27,402 bases of DNA from Oscillospiraceae bacterium (GCA_012513005.1 JAAZCZ010000065.1:1-27402); one strand, 5' to 3'. Positions 7,292 through 15,553 are shown, counted from the stretch's first letter. Notes: a model not told the origin generated them from the letters alone. Translations and numbers: made by a program.

Positions 7292-8371
7292 TTATTTAAT
7301 ATAGTTTTGTTTGCAGAGAAGCTCAGCGAGTAAAACAGCCCCGCCGGCAGCTCCTCTGACTGTGTTATGTGAAAGGCAAACAAATTTATAGTCAAACAGA
7401 CTGTCAGGTCTTAGTCTGCCGACAGAAACCTGCATGCCATTCTCATTCATTCGATCTAAACGGGTTTGCGGCCTTGCCGGGTCATCAAAATATTTTATGC
7501 AATGCAAGGGAGCAGAAGGTAAACGAAGCTTCTGTGGAAGAGCTTCATATTCGTTCCAAATTTTAATAATTTCCTCCGCCTGCGGCTTATTATCAAAGCT
7601 CACAAAAACAGCAGCCATATGCCCGTTTAAAACAGGAACCCTAATACATTGAGTTGTAATTACGGGTTTTTCAGCATTTACTATAATTCCGTTTTTAATG
7701 CTGCCCCAAACCTTTAAAGGTTCTCTTTCGGATTTTTCTTCTTCACCGTCTATAAACGGGATGACATTATCCACCATCTCGGGCCAAGTCTCAAAATTCT
7801 TTCCGGCTCCTGATATAGCCTGGTATGTGCAGGCAAGAATCTTTGACAAACCATAGGTTTCCCTAAAACAGCTTAATGCGGGTACATAGCTTTGTATTGA
7901 ACAATTTGACTTAACTGCAATAAAGCCCTTTGATGTTCCGAGCCTTTTTTTCTGAAATGCAATGACTTCCGACTGTTCGGGGTTAACTTCGGGAATTATC
8001 ATAGGCACATCAGCTGTCCACCTGTGCGCACTGTTATTAGATACAACCGGACATTCAGCTTTGGCATATTCTTCTTCCAAAGCAAGAATTTCATCGTGCT
8101 TCATATCAACTGCCGAAAAGACAAAATCAACATTATCAGCAACACTTTTTACATCCGATGCGTCCTTGACTATTATGTTTTTAGCAAGCTCCGGCATGTC
8201 GCATTCAATACGCCAACGACCGTCCATAACCTCTGCGTAAGGTCTTCCGCTGCTTTTTGAGCTTGCTGCAATTTCTGCAAGCTCAAGCCAAGGGTGATTT
8301 GCAATTAAACTGACAAACCTCTGACCGACCATACCGGTGCCGCCAATAACTCCAACTCTAAATCTTTTCAA
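7292..8371 (-). CDS. asd: Aspartate-semialdehyde dehydrogenase, archaeal/fungal-type
   Basis: The enzyme reduces aspartyl phosphate to aspartate semialdehyde with NADPH. It has 359 residues: GVIGGTGMVGQRFV (7-20) binds the cofactor, SNCSIQ (155-160) carries nucleophile Cys157, QAISGAG (184-190) follows, and VPVLNGHMAAVFV contains the catalytic His251. The SNCS form of the active-site motif, the extra length and this C-terminal layout fit the archaeal/fungal subclass better than the shorter enzyme of most Bacillota. The start is TTG, preceded by GGAGGAG and supported by the immediate KRFRVGVIGGTG. It is the first gene of the operon; the upstream region is shared with the divergent SpoIID-like gene. 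No lysine riboswitch or T-box was seen there. Confidence 0.95.
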   Translation of the reverse strand: MKRFRVGVIGGTGMVGQRFVSLIANHPWLELAEIAASSKSSGRPYAEVMDGRWRIECDMPELAKNIIVKDASDVKSVADNVDFVFSAVDMKHDEILALEEEYAKAECPVVSNNSAHRWTADVPMIIPEVNPEQSEVIAFQKKRLGTSKGFIAVKSNCSIQSYVPALSCFRETYGLSKILACTYQAISGAGKNFETWPEMVDNVIPFIDGEEEKSEREPLKVWGSIKNGIIVNAEKPVITTQCIRVPVLNGHMAAVFVSFDNKPQAEEIIKIWNEYEALPQKLRLPSAPLHCIKYFDDPARPQTRLDRMNENGMQVSVGRLRPDSLFDYKFVCLSHNTVRGAAGGAVLLAELLCKQNYIK

Positions 8372-8432
8372 AAATACTCCTCCTAAACATGCAGGGAAAC
8401 GCTACTTAATAACTGCGCTACTTACAAATTTC

Positions 8433-8461
8433 TTGAAATTCTTATAATTAAGACATATAAT
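8433..8461 (+). promoter_or_regulatory. Sigma-A promoter of the SpoIID-like gene
   Basis: TTGAAA (8433-8438) and a perfect TATAAT (8456-8461) are 17 bp apart, about 90 bp before the ATG at 8551. This points to vegetative transcription of the SpoIID-domain gene rather than the sigma-E control of classical spoIID. The promoter of asd on the other strand is not clear. Confidence 0.7.
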
Positions 8462-8550
8462 GACACAAACAGAGTAAAAAATCAATTTTAACTTATTAAC
8501 ATATTATAAAGCTTCAATATTACTTTTATAGACAGGATAACGGAGAAATT

Positions 8551-10680
8551 ATGAAAAAGAATTACTTAGGAATAATTGTGCCCGCTATTGTTGTAGTTGC
8601 TGCCTTGGCAGTTTTAATATGGCCGGGCAAACTTATTAAAAAAAGCATAGATGCGTATAGTGCTTCAAAACAGGAAAGTACAAGCGCAAGCGAATCGCTA
8701 AGCGAAAGGTCGGAACCCGACTTAAAGGAGGAAAAAGCCACAGAAAGTGCAAAACCTTCTACGGTAGCGCCAAAGCCCTCAGCTATAAACAGCCCGCCTA
8801 AGACTACGCCGGGTGTAATTCCCATGCCGGTTACCACACCTAAAAAAACATGGGAGTCACAGGCAAGCCCAAAGCCGACACCGGTACCAACACCTGTGCA
8901 GACACCTGCGCCGACACCTGCGCCGACACCGGCGCCGACACCGGCACCAACACCTGCTCCGACCCCTGTACCGACTCCTGCGCCGACACCGATACCGACT
9001 CCTGAGCCGACTCCGGTTTCGACCCCTGAAAATGCACCTGCACCCGAAGCCACTCCGGAGGAAATACCGAATGCAAATCCCGATTCTGTTGATCCTCCGG
9101 CGCCAGTAATAAATGAGGAATCCCCAATAGTAAGCCCCGAGGAAACCCATGAGCCGGAAGCTGTTCCGTCAGCTGCGCCTGAAACACCGGCAAATACTGA
9201 AGAACCTGAGCCGTCCGCTCCAAATTCTCCCGCGCCGCCGCCAAATCTGGAGGTTAGCGGGAGCATAAAAATACCTTATTCAAAGTTTAAAATTGGCCTT
9301 TATTATTATGATAAAGAAAGTGAAATAAGAAATCCAACACTTGAATATGCAAACCTTGCTAACGTGAAAGGCAGAGGTTCCGGGTTTAATTTCGGATACT
9401 ATGATGCCGGCAGAAACTTTGTGAATCTAGGGAGTACGCCTTATGAGGCAATAACAATGTCTGTAGATAAAAATGTTACTACAGATTATAGTTTCATTGG
9501 CTGCTTTCATATTAAGCTTGGCAGCACTTATGAAAGTTTCCAGCAGGCACAGAATGAATCTGCAAAGTATCCTGACGGTTTTCCTGCATATTATTCCGGC
9601 AAATTCTATGTTTTAGTCGGAAATTATAAAAGCAGGGCAGAAGCTACGGAAGCTATTAAAACAAGAGGAATTAGCGGAGAAGCCTATTCGGCATCAGATA
9701 GATGCATAGTTGTGAGCGGCACAAAAGATGGAAAAATACTGTTTGAATTCGACTGTGGTGATAAACTAAATTTAGCTATTGAGCCTATTTTAGAAGGTCA
9801 AAAGCCTCTAACATGGTTTAAATACTTTAGTTACTACGGTGGATTTGAATACTCTCGCAGGAGCGGAGATAAGATAACAGTAGTTAATGTAGTGGATTTA
9901 GAGGACTATATTTGCGGTGTATTGCCTTATGAAATGAGTAATTCTTGGCCCGCCGAAGCTCTAAAAGCTCAGGCAGTCTGCGCCAGAACATATGCGGCTA
10001 ATCATTTTAATGCATATTTAAATTACGGATTTGACGTAAGCAATGATGTCTATTCCCAAGTCTATAGAGGAACAAATCTGGCAAGCCCATATTCAGATGC
10101 CCAGGTAGATGAGACTCGCGGAATTTATATTACAAGCGATGGCAAACTAATTTCCTCAATGTATCACTCTTCAAGCGGCGGTGGAACCGAAAACAGTGAG
10201 AACGTTATGATAAGTGAAGTGCCATATCTAAGAGGAAAAACAGACCCGTATGAGCATAAGTCCGACAATATAAACAGGTTTTCAGAATGGGAAAAATCCT
10301 TTTCTGATGAAGATTTTAGAGCTGTGTTAAAAAGAGCCGGCACAGAACTTGGCAAAATCGCAAGTATAACACCGACATACTCCGATTCAGGTAATGTAAT
10401 TGCACTTTTAATAACAGACGTTAACAACAAAACAGCAACTTTTGAAAAAAACAAATGTTATAATTTCTCCTGCGGATATCTAAGACTAAACTCAGTTCGA
10501 TATGAAGTAAATATTAGCGAAGACGGAACAATCAAATTTAGCGGTCGTGGCTGGGGTCACAGCATAGGAATGAGCCAGTTCGGCGCATATGCAATGGCTA
10601 AGTATTTTGATTTTACATACGACCAAATAATCAGCTTCTATTACGATGGAGTAAATCTTGCGAGAGGAACAAACGAATAA
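8551..10680 (+). CDS. Membrane-anchored SpoIID/LytB-domain protein with Thr-Pro linker and SPOR-like region
   Basis: The protein has 709 residues, about twice the length of classical SpoIID. A membrane anchor (about 5-28) comes first, then an acidic low-complexity part and a long PTPAP-type linker (about 95-165) and more Pro/Glu-rich sequence to about 235. A domain at about 310-390 contains FYVLVGNYKSRAEATEAI, which looks like a SPOR peptidoglycan-binding fold. The SpoIID domain (about 447-709) has VLPYEMSNSWPAEALKAQAV with Glu461 at the position of the catalytic glutamate of SpoIID lytic transglycosylase, and the terminal GRGWGHSIGMSQFGAY from 665. It should cleave glycan strands that lack stem peptides while tethered outside the membrane. 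The vegetative-type promoter and the linker suggest a wall-remodelling role outside engulfment. It starts an operon with queA. Confidence 0.88.
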   Translation: MKKNYLGIIVPAIVVVAALAVLIWPGKLIKKSIDAYSASKQESTSASESLSERSEPDLKEEKATESAKPSTVAPKPSAINSPPKTTPGVIPMPVTTPKKTWESQASPKPTPVPTPVQTPAPTPAPTPAPTPAPTPAPTPVPTPAPTPIPTPEPTPVSTPENAPAPEATPEEIPNANPDSVDPPAPVINEESPIVSPEETHEPEAVPSAAPETPANTEEPEPSAPNSPAPPPNLEVSGSIKIPYSKFKIGLYYYDKESEIRNPTLEYANLANVKGRGSGFNFGYYDAGRNFVNLGSTPYEAITMSVDKNVTTDYSFIGCFHIKLGSTYESFQQAQNESAKYPDGFPAYYSGKFYVLVGNYKSRAEATEAIKTRGISGEAYSASDRCIVVSGTKDGKILFEFDCGDKLNLAIEPILEGQKPLTWFKYFSYYGGFEYSRRSGDKITVVNVVDLEDYICGVLPYEMSNSWPAEALKAQAVCARTYAANHFNAYLNYGFDVSNDVYSQVYRGTNLASPYSDAQVDETRGIYITSDGKLISSMYHSSSGGGTENSENVMISEVPYLRGKTDPYEHKSDNINRFSEWEKSFSDEDFRAVLKRAGTELGKIASITPTYSDSGNVIALLITDVNNKTATFEKNKCYNFSCGYLRLNSVRYEVNISEDGTIKFSGRGWGHSIGMSQFGAYAMAKYFDFTYDQIISFYYDGVNLARGTNE
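8869..9030 (+). repeat. Tandem Thr-Pro coding repeat
   Basis: Short imperfect repeats of about 12 bp encode PTPA/PTPV units inside the SpoIID-like gene. Third-position variation shows selection on the peptide rather than a recent DNA expansion. A spacer across the thick wall is the likely use. Confidence 0.8.
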
Positions 10681-10683
10681 GCT

Positions 10684-11712
10684 TTGAAAACATCTGATTT
10701 TAACTACTATCTCCCAAAGGAGCTAATTGCACAGACACCACTTGAAAGGCGCGAGTTATCGCGCCTTCTGTGCGTAGACAAAATAACAGGCAAGCTGCAA
10801 CATAAGACTTTTAAAGACATTAAAGATTTAATAAAGCCCGGCGACTGCCTTGTGCTCAATGATTCGCGTGTAATCCCGGCACGGCTTATTGGCACAAAAG
10901 AAACCGGAGGTTATGCAGAACTTCTTTTATTAAAAGATAAAGGCAATGACATGTGGGAATGTCTGGCGAAACCCGGAAAAAGGCTTAAAACCTGCACTAA
11001 AATAGTTTTTAGCGAAGATCTTAGCTGCGAGGTCGTTTCGTGCAGTGATAACGGAAACAGAATCGTAAAATTTAAATACGACGGAATATTTTTAGAAGTT
11101 CTTGAAAAACTGGGCAGAGTGCCGCTGCCTCCTTATATTAAATCTGAGCTTTCCGACAAAGAGAGATATCAAACGGTATATTCAAAACAGCCGGGAAGTG
11201 CAGCAGCGCCGACAGCCGGTTTGCATTTTACTAAAGAAATGCTAAGTGAAATATCAGATGCAGGAGTAAAAACAGCTTTTGTGACTCTCCACATAGGGCT
11301 CGGTACATTTAGACCTGTAAAAGAGGATACAGTAGAGGAGCACATTATGCACAGTGAATACTGCATAGTTAGCAGCGAAACGGCTAGAATAGTAAACGAA
11401 ACAAAAAACTCAGGTGGCAGAATAATATGCGTTGGCACTACTTCCTGCAGAACAGTTGAAGCGTTTTCAGACGAAAACGGAAAGCTCATTGCCGACTCAG
11501 GCTTTACAGACATATACATCTATCCCGGCTATAAATTTAAATGTATGGACGCATTAATTACAAATTTTCACCTACCGGAGAGCACACTTCTTATGCTGGT
11601 TTCAGCCTTTGCCGGGCGCACAAATATTTTAAACGCATACAGCGAGGCTGTTAAAGAAAAATACAGATTTTTCTCATTTGGGGATGCGATGTACATCGGG
11701 AGCATTGCATAA
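10684..11712 (+). CDS. queA: S-adenosylmethionine:tRNA ribosyltransferase-isomerase QueA
   Basis: QueA transfers and rearranges the ribose of S-adenosylmethionine onto preQ1 at position 34 of tRNA, giving epoxyqueuosine. The 342-residue protein opens with FNYYLPKELIAQTPLERRELSRLL (family signature), then DCLVLNDSRVIPARL. It continues with AAPTAGLHFT near 175-185, HIGLGTFRPV, and the C-terminal NFHLPESTLLMLVSAFAG. The start is TTG at 10684, only 3 bp after the SpoIID-like stop, so the two are probably translationally linked. Downstream comes a nuclease-like gene and then tgt, which carries out the preceding step of the pathway. Genes for making preQ1 itself are not in the window. Confidence 0.97.
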   Translation: MKTSDFNYYLPKELIAQTPLERRELSRLLCVDKITGKLQHKTFKDIKDLIKPGDCLVLNDSRVIPARLIGTKETGGYAELLLLKDKGNDMWECLAKPGKRLKTCTKIVFSEDLSCEVVSCSDNGNRIVKFKYDGIFLEVLEKLGRVPLPPYIKSELSDKERYQTVYSKQPGSAAAPTAGLHFTKEMLSEISDAGVKTAFVTLHIGLGTFRPVKEDTVEEHIMHSEYCIVSSETARIVNETKNSGGRIICVGTTSCRTVEAFSDENGKLIADSGFTDIYIYPGYKFKCMDALITNFHLPESTLLMLVSAFAGRTNILNAYSEAVKEKYRFFSFGDAMYIGSIA

Positions 11713-11793
11713 AGCCTGCATTAAATAGGTTTATTTATTATAAGGAAAATGCAACTAGTGCCAGTTATTTATTGCACAACAAAGGAGCTACAT

Positions 11794-12384
11794 GTGAACA
11801 CACAATATAGCGGAAATGAAAAACTAATTTTTGAGGGCATTCCAACTGAATACACGATTAGAGATTTCTGGGCTTGGAATTATTCTAATCTTCTTAATAA
11901 CACTCTTCGTGGCTTTTTCTCTGAATTTATTGTAGCTACAGCCTTGGGAGCCGATGTTTCGGGAGTGAATGATGATTGGACTGAATATGATCTGCTACTA
12001 AAATGGGAACCGGAAGTAAGAGTTGAGGTTAAGAGCTCAGCCTATATTCAGGCTTGGGAAACAAACAAACCTTCAAACATTTCATTTTCAATTAAGTCTG
12101 CGTATGATTGGGATCCTGTTACCGGATATGGCAATGTCCAAGAACGCCATTCAGACGTTTATGTTTTTTGCTTATATACTGAAATGGATCGAACAAAAGC
12201 AGACCCGCTAAAGCTAGATTGTTGGGAATTTTATGTACTATCTACTAAATTGTTAAATGAACGCTGCCCCAATCAAAAAACATTGACTCTTAATTCGTTA
12301 ATAAATCTAGAACCCATTAAAACTGACTATTCCGGATTATTAGCTGCTGTTAAACAAAGTGTTACTCATCTGCAAAGACTTTAG
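11794..12384 (+). CDS. PD-(D/E)XK nuclease-like protein of unknown function
   Basis: The start chosen is GTG 11794, with AAAGGAG six bases upstream; the earlier ATG at 11749 has a poorly spaced site. The 196-residue protein shows the layout of the PD-(D/E)XK restriction-endonuclease fold: Glu44 in RGFFSEFIVA, Asp66 in EYDLL, and Glu78-x-Lys80 in VRVEVKSS, with Gln86 close behind. A Trp-rich N-terminus (FWAWNYSNLL) and a DVYVFCLYTEMD strand complete the pattern. I recall similar single-domain proteins annotated as hypothetical in many bacteria; their substrate is not known to me. No methyltransferase or DNA-binding partner is adjacent. It lies 81 bp after queA and 51 bp before tgt on the same strand, so it is probably cotranscribed with the queuosine genes. 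Whether that is functional or accidental is open. Confidence 0.75.
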   Translation: MNTQYSGNEKLIFEGIPTEYTIRDFWAWNYSNLLNNTLRGFFSEFIVATALGADVSGVNDDWTEYDLLLKWEPEVRVEVKSSAYIQAWETNKPSNISFSIKSAYDWDPVTGYGNVQERHSDVYVFCLYTEMDRTKADPLKLDCWEFYVLSTKLLNERCPNQKTLTLNSLINLEPIKTDYSGLLAAVKQSVTHLQRL

Positions 12385-12435
12385 AGACAGCAAATGATTA
12401 TCACGGAATGAGAGCAAAGTATTAGAGGAAAAACA

Positions 12436-13566
12436 ATGTTTAGTGTTATTAAAACAGATAATAAAGCGCGTTTGGGCGAGTTTTCCTGCTCACACGGAGT
12501 GGCCAAAACTCCGGTGTTTATGAATGTAGGCACTCAAGCGGCAATAAAGGGAGGCCTTTCGGCAGAGGATCTGAAAAAACTCGGATGCCAAATTGAGCTT
12601 TCTAATACCTACCATCTCCATATAAGACCCGGAGATGAGATAATAAAAAAACTCGGGGGTCTGCATAAGTTCATGTCGTGGGACGGTCCTATTCTCACAG
12701 ACTCCGGTGGATTTCAGATATTTTCGCTGGCAAAGCTAAGGAGCATAACTGAGGAAGGTGTAAGCTTTAATTCCCATGTGGACGGCAGAAGCATATTTAT
12801 GGGTCCTGAGCAAAGCATGCAAATTCAGGCAAATCTAGGCTCTGATATAGCAATGGCTTTTGACGAGTGCATTAAGATTCCTGCAGAGTACTCATATGTG
12901 AAAGATTCTTGTGACCGAACATACAGGTGGCTTTTAAGATGCAAAGACTCGCAGTCTAAGCTCGCTTCAGAAAAAGATGCAGTAAACCCTGTGCAGCAGC
13001 TTTTCGGGATTAACCAAGGCGGCATATACACTGATCTTAGAATTGAACATATGAAAAAAATAGCAGAATTAGATCTTCCGGGCTATGCAATAGGCGGGCT
13101 TGCTGTTGGAGAAACGGCTACCCAAATGTATGACACGATAGAAACAGTAATCGAATACATGCCGACAGAAAAACCGAGATATCTAATGGGAGTCGGAACA
13201 CCCGGAAATATTATTGAAGCTGTGAGCAGGGGAGTAGACTTCTTCGACTGCGTAATGCCTGCCCGAAACGGCAGACACGGTCATCTGTTCACAAATGAAG
13301 GTATAATTAATATTAAAAATAAGAAATATGAAATGGACAACAGCCCAATTTCAAAAGAATGCAATTGTCCGGTCTGCAAATCACACAGCAGAGCATATAT
13401 TAGGCATCTATTTAAAGCAAAGGAAGCTTTAGCGCTCAGGCTTGCTGTAATGCACAACCTTTGGTTTTACAATAATCTCATGGAGCAAATAAGACTTGCA
13501 ATATCAGAAAACCGCTTTGATGAGTTTAAAAAAGAAAATTCACTAAAGCTTGATAAGAGAATTTAA
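12436..13566 (+). CDS. tgt: tRNA-guanine transglycosylase Tgt
   Basis: Tgt exchanges G34 of GUN-anticodon tRNAs for preQ1. The 376-residue protein has the whole family pattern: PVFMNVGTQAAIKG, LSNTYHLHIRPG, WDGPILTDSGGFQ with Asp89, GINQGGIY, GGLAVGE, and FFDCVMPARNGRHG with nucleophile Asp271. The zinc site is formed by Cys309, Cys311, Cys314 and His340. The gene starts with ATG after GAGGAA and is part of the queA cluster. A strong sigma-A promoter for yajC follows, so the tgt transcript may also run into yajC. Confidence 0.98.
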   Translation: MFSVIKTDNKARLGEFSCSHGVAKTPVFMNVGTQAAIKGGLSAEDLKKLGCQIELSNTYHLHIRPGDEIIKKLGGLHKFMSWDGPILTDSGGFQIFSLAKLRSITEEGVSFNSHVDGRSIFMGPEQSMQIQANLGSDIAMAFDECIKIPAEYSYVKDSCDRTYRWLLRCKDSQSKLASEKDAVNPVQQLFGINQGGIYTDLRIEHMKKIAELDLPGYAIGGLAVGETATQMYDTIETVIEYMPTEKPRYLMGVGTPGNIIEAVSRGVDFFDCVMPARNGRHGHLFTNEGIINIKNKKYEMDNSPISKECNCPVCKSHSRAYIRHLFKAKEALALRLAVMHNLWFYNNLMEQIRLAISENRFDEFKKENSLKLDKRI

Positions 13567-13597
13567 GCATATCTTTTTTATAGCCATAATATAAGCC

Positions 13598-13626
13598 TTG
13601 CAATTACCAATAAAAATATATATAAT
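13598..13626 (+). promoter_or_regulatory. Sigma-A promoter of yajC
   Basis: TTGCAA (13598-13603) and TATAAT (13621-13626) are separated by 17 bp, about 33 bp before the yajC ATG. The spacing and -10 box are ideal. Confidence 0.75.
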
Positions 13627-13658
13627 TACTTAGCCAAGAATTAGCTGGAGGACAGATA

Positions 13659-14045
13659 ATGTTTAATTTATTTTTAGCAACACAGCCTGCTGCGGCAGCA
13701 CCGTATCAATCAATAATCTTTCTTGTGATTATTTTCGTTGTCTTTTATTTCTTTTTAATAAGACCTGAAAATAAAAAGAAGAAACAGCTTCAGGAAATGC
13801 GCTCTGCTTTGACTGTAGGAGACGAGATTACAACAATCGGCGGACTTATGGGTAAAATTGTTCAGGTAACAGAGAATACAATAACCTTCGAAACAGGGGA
13901 GGACAGGGTTAGAATTCAGGTTACAAAGTGGGCAATTTCGACTAACGTCAGGGAAGAAATGAAAAAAGCACAGCAGACAAACTCCCAGACAAGCAAAAGC
14001 AAAGCTAAAGCTTCCGGTGAGGACAACAGCATAGACAGCAAGTAA
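13659..14045 (+). CDS. yajC: Preprotein translocase subunit YajC
   Basis: YajC is a small accessory membrane protein of the Sec translocon. The 128-residue protein has one transmembrane segment (about 17-37, IIFLVIIFVVFYFFLIRPE) followed by NKKKKQLQEMRSALTVGDEITTIGGLMGKI, the family signature, and a Ser/Lys-rich tail. The order queA-tgt-yajC is common in Clostridia, but secD and secF, which often follow, are missing: the gene ends in a strong terminator. GGAGG precedes the ATG. Confidence 0.95.
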   Translation: MFNLFLATQPAAAAPYQSIIFLVIIFVVFYFFLIRPENKKKKQLQEMRSALTVGDEITTIGGLMGKIVQVTENTITFETGEDRVRIQVTKWAISTNVREEMKKAQQTNSQTSKSKAKASGEDNSIDSK

Positions 14046-14077
14046 GAAAGCGATTATATTAAATAATATAATTAGAT

Positions 14078-14113
14078 AAAGCAGACTTCAAATTGTGTGA
14101 AGTCTGCTTTTTA
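14078..14113 (+). terminator. Rho-independent terminator of yajC
   Basis: AAAGCAGACTTCA (14078-14090) pairs perfectly with TGAAGTCTGCTTT (14098-14110) around a 7-nt loop, and the T-run follows at once. This is a classic intrinsic terminator. Confidence 0.9.
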
Positions 14114-14188
14114 ATGCTTACAAATAAAAAACAAAATGAAACTAAATTTTACTCTTCGTCATTTTAAATAAATATTTGACTTTAATAA

Positions 14189-14392
14189 CCCACATATTAC
14201 AATGAGTAATATAGAAAAATAATCAGTACAGTAAACATAATCAACCTTAGATTACCGATATGTGGGCATAATGCTATAAGCAAGCACTAAATGTAGTGGT
14301 AAATGCTTGATAACACAAAGGAATTTTGAACATTATTTTCAACAATGACAATGGGTTTACATAATGCTGTTTACATAATATATGGGCATAAT
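14189..14392. repeat. Cluster of ATTATG-type repeats before xerD, partly dif-like
   Basis: The gene-free stretch 14114-14592 contains a cluster of related motifs. ATAT(G/A)TGGGCATAAT occurs at 14258-14272 and 14378-14392, exactly 120 bp apart. TTTACATAAT occurs at 14356-14365 and 14370-14379. A further AAACATAAT is at 14233-14241. On the minus strand all read ATTATG followed by TWWAC or CCCA. ATATTAC (14194-14200) and GTAATAT (14206-14212) form a hairpin, and CCCACATAT (14189-14197) is complementary to 14258-14266. TTATGTAAACA, the reverse of 14369-14379, matches the XerD half of Bacillus-type dif sites at all but its last base. No full two-armed dif site was found. Function unknown. Confidence 0.5.
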
Positions 14393-14523
14393 AAACAAAA
14401 AAGAAGAAAAGTGCATTATTCTATTGATTAGATTTTAGATATGTATTATATTAAACCTACGCATTAAAAACTATGCCAAAAACGAAAAGATTACAAAATA
14501 TTACTATTTCTGATAAAAGTATA

Positions 14524-14560
14524 CCCGGCAATGAGTGTTAGGCTCGGGAATATTTTTATT
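14524..14560 (+). terminator. Possible weak terminator before xerD
   Basis: CCCGGC and GGCTCGGG can form a short hairpin (14524-14548) followed by AATATTTTTATTATTTT. If real, it would end some transcript from the repeat-rich gap, for example a small RNA, because no ORF precedes it. The stem is short and imperfect. Confidence 0.3.
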
Positions 14561-14592
14561 ATTTTATGACTAAAGCAAAGGAGGGTATGAAG

Positions 14593-15483
14593 TTGACAGA
14601 CATAGCGTGTATTGAAAAATTCGAAAGATATTTAACAGATGTTAAAAAGTCATCTTCAAACACCCTCTATTCTTATTTGAGAGACATTCGTCAGCTATCA
14701 GAATACCTAGCGTCATATTCAAAACATAATTTAATCACTTCAGATCCCGATGTATTATCTAATTACATAGTATGGATGAGGAGTAGCGGCAAATCCTCTG
14801 CAACAGTATCCCGTTCGATTGCTTCTATGAAATGCTTTTATGGGGTCTTAGTGAGCGACAAGGTTGTAAATTCAAATCCTGCGTCAGGTTTAGTACCTGA
14901 AAAGATTAAACAAAAACTTCCCGAGATACTCACAAGCAAGGAAGTAGAGCTGCTTCTTGAACAGCCGGAGTGTGTTGACCTCAAAGGATATAGAGACAGG
15001 GCAATGCTAGAACTTTTATATGCAACAGGTATGCGCGTCAGTGAGCTGATTTCACTTAGCTTTACCGATATTAATATTGCAGCCGGTCTTGTTCACTGTG
15101 TCGGCAGAAATAAAGAAAGATATATTCCGCTTTATCCTGCGGCAATCAGGGCACTTAATGAGTACATGGAATTTATTCGCCCGCAAATGATTGCCTCACC
15201 CGATGAAACTGCATTATTTGTTAATGTTGCGGGTGAGAGCATGTCAAGGCAGGGCTTTTGGAAGATAATAAAATCTTATCAAACCAAAGCAGGTATAAAA
15301 AAAGAAATAACACCTCACACGCTAAGGCACTCATTTGCAGCCCATTTACTTGAAAACGGTGCAGACATTAAGGCGATACAGGAGATGCTCGGGCATGCTG
15401 ATATATCATCTACTCAGGTATATGCCCATCTTGTAAAAAAACAGCTTAAGGATGTTTATAAAAAAGCCCATCCCAGGGCATAA
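14593..15483 (+). CDS. xerD: Tyrosine recombinase XerD
   Basis: XerD-type recombinases resolve chromosome dimers at dif and are also used by integrating elements. The start chosen is TTG 14593, seven bases after GGAGGG; the ATG at 14566 lacks a ribosome-binding site and that at 14587 is too close to it. This gives 296 residues. The N-terminal SAM-like core-binding domain covers about 1-100. The catalytic residues are in place: Arg148 (TGMRVSEL), Lys174, His242 and Arg245 (TPHTLRHSFA), His268 (LGHADIS) and Tyr277. The AIQEMLGHADISSTQVY segment is typical of XerD. The gene is followed by a terminator and then ruvCAB, and is preceded by a repeat-rich gap with XerD-half-site-like motifs. Confidence 0.9.
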   Translation: MTDIACIEKFERYLTDVKKSSSNTLYSYLRDIRQLSEYLASYSKHNLITSDPDVLSNYIVWMRSSGKSSATVSRSIASMKCFYGVLVSDKVVNSNPASGLVPEKIKQKLPEILTSKEVELLLEQPECVDLKGYRDRAMLELLYATGMRVSELISLSFTDINIAAGLVHCVGRNKERYIPLYPAAIRALNEYMEFIRPQMIASPDETALFVNVAGESMSRQGFWKIIKSYQTKAGIKKEITPHTLRHSFAAHLLENGADIKAIQEMLGHADISSTQVYAHLVKKQLKDVYKKAHPRA

Positions 15484-15488
15484 AACAG

Positions 15489-15511
15489 GGCGGCAAAAGC
15501 CGCCTTTTTTT
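15489..15511 (+). terminator. Terminator of xerD
   Basis: GGCGGC (15489-15494), loop AAAA, GCCGCC (15499-15504), then seven T. This is a textbook intrinsic terminator six bases after the stop codon. Confidence 0.95.
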
Positions 15512-15553
15512 ATTTTGAAAAGCTAAAAAGGCTTACATATTATGCCCTAAACC

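Noticed and set aside
8372..8550. Lysine riboswitch or T-box upstream of asd
   Set aside because: The gap is AT-rich with no conserved core or terminator/antiterminator pair.
8869..9030. CRISPR-like short tandem repeats
   Set aside because: The repeats are contiguous, have no spacers, and encode the PTP linker.
8562..9266. Minus-strand frame rich in Gly/Val (GVGAGVG repeats)
   Set aside because: It is the antisense of the Pro-Thr linker of the SpoIID-like protein; the repeat explains the open frame.
14356..14392. Complete canonical dif site
   Set aside because: Only the XerD half matches well; the expected opposite half-site at the right distance is not recognisable.
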